Source: Pelomyxa schiedti (taxonomy: Eukaryota > Evosea > Pelobiontida > Pelomyxidae). From it: a stretch of 64,000 bases of DNA. How positions within the stretch are numbered: position 1 is the first letter of the stretch; every line of letters starts with the position of its first letter. A program made the position numbers and the translations under genes. Location: assembly GCA_020536535.1 (NCBI GenBank), contig JAHLWZ010000827.1:35810-99809 (forward strand). Direction: 5' to 3'. Shown piece after piece: positions 57,461-64,000 of the stretch. The notes beneath the pieces were generated by a model. The model saw nothing but the letters and a program-made list of their open reading frames with translations. It was not told where the DNA came from and ran no database searches.

Positions 57461-59970
57461 CTACGACAACAGGTTGACTACGTTGGCGATATGGGTTTTA
57501 CATATGGGGCAGGAACTGCGTGTAAGGCTGCATTCACTAGTGATTTGGTGAGAGGTGCATTTAGCGGTGGTGGACAAACCTGCATAGAGCAAAGTGCAAA
57601 CAGGGGTGACATAGTACCTCACGCCTCCTCAGTCCGCAAGCCGTGCACACGGTAATGCTGGCTTCTAGGTCTCTCATCATTCTGTCAGTCAAGCCCCCAC
57701 TCGTGTCCAAGGAGGTACCATTGAGTGGGGGTGATATTGACAGGGAGGAGACCGGCGGAGGTGTCCGGCTGCGGGGAATCTGAAGAGGGGCGTGGCGTTC
57801 AATGGGCTGTGGTTGAGAAGTATGCTCAGCCGGTTGCGGAATTGGTTCTCGAGGCGCTGTTGGAATTGGGATATCACGTGTTTGAAGTACAAGTGGGGGA
57901 GGCTGCGGTTGTGCATGTGCTAGGGGGGTAGGCCTAGGCACAGTGTGCATGTCCGTAGGGGGTTTCTGGTGAATCATATTTCTAAATGTGTGCGGTACAA
58001 CAGTAAAATTTGAGAACTTGATAACTTTGTTGTGCAACTTGTCATTTACAGCCGTTTCTTTAGAGTCGTGACGCAGGTGGGTTGGGGATGACATAGACCT
58101 CCCTCGGCACTGGTGGTTATGAGTTGCCGGCTGTACTGGAAAACAGCAGTTCCGTGGGTCATCCAAGAAGGGATCATCCCCAAATAAATATGCAAAGGCT
58201 CCATGTGGCCACGCTAAACCTTCCATACCGTTGCTTTCAGACCCAATCCTCTCTCCAGGACGAATCCAACAAAAGTGTCTAGCACCTGCATCAAATAATT
58301 CCTTGATGGAAACTTGCTGAAATCGGCCTTGCTTCCAAAGAACTTCGGTTAGATTTGACGACCAGGGGTGTGCAGCACCAAATTCCATCACAACAGTGTG
58401 CGCCGATTTTGTTTGTTCCGTGGGTAGGCTCGAGTCGGGCTCTGGTGAAATGGGAACAGTGGAGGAGGGTACCTCCACTGAAGTCTCTTGTTGTTGCAAG
58501 CAAGTGTCTAGCGACGGTTTTCCAATTGTTACTGAATACAGCACTTGGCCGCGTACGTCAGTGTACACAAATCCACCAACTGAGGCGAAGGCAATAATGG
58601 ATTCAAATCTCAGCCTACTCGGCGATTTGCCTTCCTTTCCTGTGGGGTCCTTAATATCAGATGCAGTGCAGTCACATGATTCGGAGGAAGTGTCGGGTTC
58701 ACTGGACATAAGTTGTGCAAAGCCAGGAAGTGGGTAACACCAGGCAAACGAGGCTGCACGTTGGCGTATTTGAGGAGGCAATACTCGGGCGTGCTCTGAA
58801 GTCAAGACATTCCAAGGTGAAGTTGACCCTACGGTACTCACAGCTTCTAAATCTCCGCTGGCTTCGGAAACAGCATAAATGGATGTTCTGCTGCGTGCTT
58901 GTAAGTGGAGTGTCTGAGATGCACTTTTAGGATAGAGGGAAGTGAGTGCTTGCAAAAGGCACTCTGCCTCAACTTCATATGCACAGATATCAGGTATGAC
59001 ACTGTGGAAGCAAACTCCAGAGGGAACAACATGAAAAGGTCCAAGTTGGTTGGGGAACGATGTGCGCCACTGAGGCAACTGCATGAAGAGCTCCTCAGAA
59101 ATAGGTGGTGAGATAGATGGAAGAGACTGGTGGAGGTGCCGAATCAATGAATTTGGTTGGAGTGAGGGGTTGTGCTGTACAGGGGGCAAGTTGGCCTGAT
59201 GTCCAGGTGGATGAGTGGGCGGGTGTGGTTGATAGTAAGGAAGTGGCAGTTGGGTGCTAGAGTTAAAGGTTGCTGAAGAATAGGGTGGAGGAGTAGATTG
59301 TACAACAGGGTAAGAGGGACAATAGGGCGACGGGACAGTAAGTAGAGTAGACTCTAAATAAAGTCAAAGAGAAACCAACGGCGGAAGTGTTTGGTTTTTT
59401 AAAACAAAATGTAAAAAAGCTCAAGAATCTATAGTACTCATGCATAATTTAAACACACCAACCAGGAGTTAGATGCTTGTGCTTCGTGTGGTCTATCTCA
59501 GAGTCTCCAGAAATGGTTGTAACAGACCACACGTTGCCATCACGTAAAAGTAAAATAGTGTGCAAGCCGTTCGCCGCGCCGCCAACGCCAACGTTTTTCG
59601 CCTCGGAGGAAGTGTTCCTTATGTGAGCGTTTGAATACAATACAGCCAGGAGCTCGTCGACCAAGCCGCACAACGCCGCGTCGCTGGAGGTTGGTCGCGG
59701 TGTCCCATTATTGTCCGCAGTGGAGCCAAGATCGTCGGGCGGCCGTGGGCCGCGGAACGGCGGGTTGCGATCGCGGCTGAGATCTGGGCTACTGGCAGCA
59801 CGCGTGAGTTCAGTTCCGCTTGGGCCGCCGCGGTTGAGGTTGTTGTTCACGTGTTGGGTTTGATTGCCGGGTTGCGGGTGCTGCGGCTGCTGTTGCAATC
59901 TCTGACGGTGAAGTCGTTCGTAGTGATCTAGGTATCGCTGTTGTTGTTGCACCGAGTACCGTGCTCCCAT
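57461..59970 (-). CDS. RING-finger E3 ubiquitin ligase with N-myristoylation motif
   Basis: ATG 59970 gives MGARYSVQQQQRYLDHYERL, fitting MGxxxS, so the protein may be tethered to membranes. A Gln/Pro-rich region and a helical segment (AALCGLVDELLAVLYSNAHI) follow, then VWSVTTIS. After an intron (about 59340-59450) come Pro/Tyr-rich sequence, a central globular region (PFHVVPSGVCFHSVIPD, YEVEAECLLQALTSLY; VLWKQGRFQQVSIKELFDAG) and a Pro-rich linker. The C-terminal RING is CTACGLRRREVLCHPC, LHFALC, then across a short intron SECSLTRSSCPICKTHI, which gives all eight ligands. The spacing resembles the MGRN1/XIAP-type RINGs, where a short tail after the RING ends the protein (VVNLLS). Substrate unknown. 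Confidence 0.78.
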
Positions 59971-60835
59971 GAAGAACCTGACGTTTTCTCTTTTCTGATG
60001 GGTTTTTCCCGCAACCCGGCAACAACTTCTGCGTAAAATGCACTGCCTGTTGCAGTTCTCCACCAATTCCACCAATTCGGCCAAGAATCACTCGTGGTGT
60101 CACTCCGTTTGTGGAAAGACTTCCCTCCATGAACCGAAGTTTTTGACCCACAACAAAAACAAGGGCTAGCATCACACTCCGGCCGTATTGAAAAACTGGT
60201 ACCACAAATGGCTGGTTGCGTACATTGATAGCTCAGTTGGTGTCACCTCTCTTTGTCACTTTTGTTGGAAAGTCAACGTCTCAACTACAGTAATGCCGCT
60301 GCTGTACGCCAATCAGCCCTCCTTTACGCTGACACAACAATTCTTGCTGGCCTACAGAGGCGTTATGAGTGGTTATTGGTAACAAATCAACCTTGTGTTT
60401 CCAGTAATAACTTTGCAACAGCAACAATTGTCAGTTCCGCTGGCAGTTTTACTTTGTTTTTTGTGTTAAACTTTGTTTATTTCGTTTTTGTTTAGCTTAA
60501 TCTTCTTTATGTTTTTGTTCTTGTTCTCAACAACACAGGTCATTGACGCTTCCATGATGAGGAGAAGGGGCACAGCAGTATGTTTCCATTTCTCTTCTCC
60601 ATTTTTCTTTTTCCACTTCTCACATTTGAAAACCAGGTGCTGTAGATGTCAGGTGTGCGGCTCCATTCCACCAGTATTCCTCTTCTTGAGTCCCCTCTCA
60701 CTCTCTCATTCTCTCTTTCTTGAATCACAAAGGGAACAAGCCTCCCTTTTTGGTGGCCTCCGCCAGGGGAACCTTGACCTGGTGGGGCCTGCAAGTTTAA
60801 CTGCGGCGGAACTATTGGAGTACTAGAACCTTTAT
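59971..60835. other. Unassigned stretch between the RING gene and the gag relic
   Basis: Several open frames, none convincing. On the minus strand a short segment (about 60320-60400) can be read with a short intron as LCQRKGGLIG, which recalls the VAC14 N-terminal HEAT motif, but the following HEAT motifs are missing. A frame ending near 60010 on the minus strand (MLALVFVVGQKLRFMEGS and VILGRIGGIGGELQQA) looks protein-like but has no recognised family. The part from 60540 may still belong to the retroelement. Confidence 0.35.
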
Positions 60836-61920
60836 TTGCAGCAGCCGCAGCATCAATTTGTGCCCAATGAGCGTCACTATATTGAGCACTGCAATGCCTG
60901 TACAGCTTTCCATCGCGACTCAAAGCAGCGGGTGTATCACATCCCGGAAATGCTTCTTTGGGCAATCCTTCTGATAGTGCCCGATTTCATTACAGTTGTA
61001 GCATTGTGGCGGTTGAGCAGCATGAAATGCGGCAACTTTCTTCTTCTCTGGAATTTCTCGCTTCTCCAGACCTTCCTTATTCCTTGCATATATTTTCTCC
61101 AAACGCTTGGCGGTAGTCATAACCTCTTCAAACTCCTTGAACTATCTCTTCTCAAGGTCCTCTTGAACTGACCCTCTAAGTCCTTTGACAAACAACTCAA
61201 CAAGCATTGACTCGCTACTATCACGTAGGTGAATTCTTGTTTCTTTTGCCCACATGATGTAGGTACTCTTGACACGGTGCACGTTTTCCAGACCATTGAA
61301 AAACCTTCTTGTAGATGGCCAAGGTAGACAGCCATTGTCGAGCGTTCTCCTTACCAGTATTTAGGCAAATCGACAGAATCATGGTGATGATCATCTGAAT
61401 CATATGATGAACTACTAGCTGCTTCAGAGCTAGATTCGGAAGTAGACGACGATGACTCCGAACTAGATGATTCAGAACGTGAATGCTTGTTCTGATGATG
61501 TTTAAGCTGGTGAGAATGTTTGTGAGATTTCCTCTCATCGTTACTAGAAGTTTCACTAGAATCATCACTTGACTCGGAACTAGATTCCTTCCTGTAATGT
61601 TTCCTACCCTTCTTACTAGAATGCTTCTGAAAATACTCTTTCTCAACTGACGTTATATGACTCTTGCTTGCGGGCTTAATATCTCCATCGCGATCTCCTA
61701 ACTTCTCACCAGCTGATACTTCAGAATCAAACTGCTTATTATGCTTACATTTGTGTTTATGGTGAGAACTCACTGATTTCTTCTCAATCTTACTTCTGTC
61801 AGGTACAACAACTGTAGGTGAAGTTTGTTGATAAAATAGGAACTCCAAACAACTTCTAAAGCTTTCCGGCTCCTTGGTAGATGGTTCTTGAAACGGAAAC
61901 GCTGATCCTTGCGTTCTCTC
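60836..61920 (-). pseudogene. Broken gag of an LTR-type retroelement with CCHC zinc knuckle
   Basis: Minus-strand remnant. The upstream part is a Ser/Asp/His/Lys-rich frame (61351 to about 61915). It is followed by capsid-like helices that fall in different frames, with at least one frame change near 61290 and a stop codon near 61145, then a Lys/Glu-rich helix and one complete zinc knuckle of the form C-x2-C-x4-H-x4-C near 60965-61005. This is the standard order of a retrotransposon Gag nucleocapsid end. No protease, reverse transcriptase or integrase follows in either direction, and I could not recognise LTRs, so only a decayed fragment remains. Confidence 0.7.
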
Positions 61921-62181
61921 TAACTACTATCAAACTCGCTACAACCAACTGTTTGCTAATTACTGGTTCTCTCGATATTCTGGCTCTTCGGTGACTGGTT
62001 ATTCTGATGACCTATTCTACCATTGCAAGCAGTATCCCCTGAGGCTATGAAAGACTGAATTGTAGTAAGAGAGTTGTGTCACATCAGACTTTCTCTTACA
62101 AGAACTAGTGCCGAACCGGTTTTTGTTGCTTGGCAATTTAAAAAAAAAAACAAAAAGGAAGGCAAGCCTGGAACCGGGCCG
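61921..62181. other. Spacer between gag relic and glucokinase
   Basis: About 260 bases without a convincing gene. It should include the glucokinase promoter, and an A-rich run lies at 62141-62157. No LTR-like TG...CA ends were identified. Confidence 0.4.
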
Positions 62182-63704
62182 ATGGAAGCAGCTGTCGTTG
62201 AAAAACTCGCAACGTGGTGCAGCACCGCAACTGCCACTGGCGTACAGGCTTTTTTTTTTTTTTTTTTGGTTCTTCCGTAGTCGCACCGTAGGCCGCTAAT
62301 CCAATTACAATCCAGAGCCTGCAATATGTGCTCGGAGTCGATATCGGAGCCACGAACACACGTGTGGCACTACAGCGCGTCGGCGACTCTGAGGTTGTGT
62401 TTGTGAGCCAGATTCAGGCGGACAGGGTGAGCACATTGATCGCTCAGTTGGAGACACTGGCCTTGTCACTTTTGCCCTTGGTTGGTGGCGTGAGCCCTTT
62501 GTCTGCCTGCATTGACGCCGCCGGTCCTATTTCCGCCAACAGAAAAGAGGTTGGTGTTTGCTTGTGCTTTCTCGCTTGTGGGAATGAATTTATTTTGGGG
62601 AGCGGGTTTGTGGAACAGGTTTGAAACACATGGTTAACTCATTCTGTTTATTATTAGGTTGAAATCACAAACTGGCCAGATAAAGCAGACCGCACCCTCA
62701 ACGTTGATACCATGAATCCTAAACTGTTCCCATCAGGCAAAACTCTTCTTCTGAATGACCTTGAAGCCTGCTGTTATGGAATTCTTGGTCTGGATGCTGC
62801 TGGAACACTGGGGAAATTCTTTGCTCCTTTATGGTAAGCCCCTTGCTGCCTTTCTTTATTCCTTAACTTACTTGGTGTCAAGGGGACCAAATTTAGTGGC
62901 TATGCAGCCTTTCCACTGTAAGTAATTTCCTGGCCCTGTGGTGAAATTCATAAACTTTGTAGACCTTGTTCTGGCAATGGGTACTGGCCTTGGTGTTGGG
63001 CTTCTGCTGAGGATTGGTAATGAATTCAAAGTCGTACCAGCCGAAATTGGACACACCCTCCTGACTAGCTTTGGGCCCTCACACCCTGAATACACTGCTG
63101 ATACATCTTTGGCCAATTTTCTATCTACAAAATTGTAATGTGTACTTAACGTACTTAATTGTATTTATCAACTTACAGGTATGAAGGAAGACATGGTGTG
63201 GAATTTGAAGATATTTGTAGTGGACGTGGTTTGGAGTGGGCCTATGAATGGGTTGTTGCCTCACATAGAGTAGCAGATGTGGAGCCAAAACTCACAGCAG
63301 CCAAAGGTTCAGTTCTCTGTGTTTTGCCACTTTCTCAACATACAATAGTCGCTGAGAGGGGATCAGCTGAACCACCCTGCCCTTATGCCCGTGAAGCACT
63401 GTGGACCCATTACAAATATTTGCTCAGAGTAGCCCAGAATACCTGTATTGGAGTACAGACCAAGGGTGTAATTTTGGCTGGGGACAATCAAGTTGCATTA
63501 TCCAACCCAAATAACATTTACTAACATTTGTATCAGGTGAGCAACCATTCATTTGTGCGATCCTATGTCACACAGCTGCAAGAGCAATTCATGAACCACC
63601 CAAAGAAAGCTTGGTTGAATGGAATCCCTGTTGTGCAGCAGGAGATTAAAGTCAACATCAACATGATTGGCGCCATATATATGGCACAACAGCATACACA
63701 CTAA
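62182..63704 (+). CDS. Glucokinase, bacterial-type group A
   Basis: Phosphorylates glucose with ATP at the entry to glycolysis. ATG 62182 starts MEAAVVEKLATWC; a short intron with a T17 run leads to QYVLGVDIGATNTRVAL, the phosphate-1 loop of the ASKHA fold. Then SACIDAAGPI, VEITNWPD, LLLNDLEACCYGILGL (catalytic-Asp region), LVLAMGTGLGVGLLLR (phosphate-2/GTG), VVPAEIGHTLL with Glu-Ile-Gly-His, YEGRHGVEFEDICSGRGLEWAYEW (the group A E-x2-CSG-GL block), and QTKGVILAGDNQV. It ends in MAQQHTH-stop at 63704; Ala-Ala-Gln-His-like ends are unusual but the family usually ends in a GA-x2-A helix, here MIGAIYMAQQ. Short introns at about 62549-62658, 62835-62960, 63138-63178 and 63500-63537. Group A glucokinases occur in several protist lines, often alongside or instead of hexokinase. 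Confidence 0.88.
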
Positions 63705-64000
63705 AAGAGTAGCAAACAGATTCTTGTGCTCCTTTTTTGTTCTTTTGGTGTAAACAACAGTTACAAAAAGGCACCACACCACAGCAATGATTACACCATG
63801 GTGGGAATACAAACAACAGAGTAAACACATAATCAGGGTTGTTAACTCTGTGGGGAAACAGTGGATACAACAGTGCAAGTAAAACACAATTTGGAATCCT
63901 GCTCAGAATGTGTCACGGCGGGCATCGCCGTGACGCGTTTTGAGATGTTTCTCCCTTTTGGGATTTCCCCGTTCAAATGGCACACGGGGGAGGGGAGGTG
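63705..64000. other. 3' flank of glucokinase
   Basis: No gene supported. Minus-strand frames here are Cys/Leu-rich without similarity to anything I know. A short inverted repeat, CACGGCGGGCATCGCCGTG, occurs at about 63913-63931, with CACGGCG/CGCCGTG arms that could form a small hairpin. Confidence 0.4.

Noticed and set aside
60188-60560. + strand frame containing LLYADTTILAGLQRRYEW as a reverse-transcriptase remnant
   Set aside because: It lacks the YxDD catalytic core and the flanking RT motifs; the likeness is limited to a few residues.

Overview
This is nuclear DNA from a eukaryote, most likely a free-living single-celled heterotroph. Nearly every gene is split by very short GT-AG introns (about 36-90 nt where I could place them, often with a CTAAC, CTGAC or TTAAC-like branch site just before the acceptor). 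Spacers between genes are mostly 50-400 bp. The gene families are pan-eukaryotic: nucleoporin, COP9 subunit, importin, TBL1 corepressor, calpain, FLVCR-type carrier. A bacterial-type (group A) glucokinase and a PgsA-type phosphatidyltransferase are features of protists rather than animals or fungi. Many proteins start with GC-rich, low-complexity Ser/Pro/Asp/Ala tracts and continue in AT-richer exons. I cannot name the species. An amoebozoan or another small-genome protist is my best guess, and that is inference.

Layout: 1-918 (-) steroid 5-alpha-reductase family, cut by the window edge. 1096-6946 (+) ERCC6L2-type SNF2 ATPase. 7042-8875 (+) armadillo-like protein. 8996-13757 (+) importin-5. 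13822-15297 (-) NAD(P)-binding SDR. 15535-17933 (-) TBL1/TBL1XR1. 18389-20385 (-) SLC43-like carrier. 20880-21634 holds a tandem duplication with two tRNA-Ala(AGC) genes and a 100-N assembly gap. 21669-26141 (-) holds a UBR-box protein directly downstream of a SAM-SAM-calpain, possibly one fused gene. 26229-27569 (-) EEP-fold hydrolase. 27700-28990 (-) PgsA. 29002-30012 (+) protein with two ubiquitin-like domains. 30312-36814 (+) ELAPOR-like receptor. 37012-38291 (-) CSN6. 38656-44059 (+) NUP160. 44276-46270 (-) FLVCR-like carrier. 46516-51724 (-) VPS9-domain Rab GEF. 51962-53794 (-) UNC93-like carrier. 53969-55965 (-) a probably inactive dual-specificity phosphatase. 56270-57374 (-) an orphan. 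57461-59970 (-) RING E3 ligase. 60836-61920 (-) a broken retroelement gag. 62182-63704 (+) glucokinase.

These genes are not an operon. By theme they cover endomembrane and lysosomal function (ELAPOR, VPS9 GEF, FLVCR, SLC43 and UNC93 carriers), nuclear transport (IPO5, NUP160), chromatin and DNA repair (TBL1, ERCC6L2), and the ubiquitin system (UBR box, RING E3, CSN6, Ubl protein). The most interesting spot is the calpain/UBR-box locus, because calpain cleavage products are known substrates of UBR-box (N-degron) ligases. Exon boundaries were inferred by eye from splice motifs and family conservation, so gene ends are firmer than internal joins.
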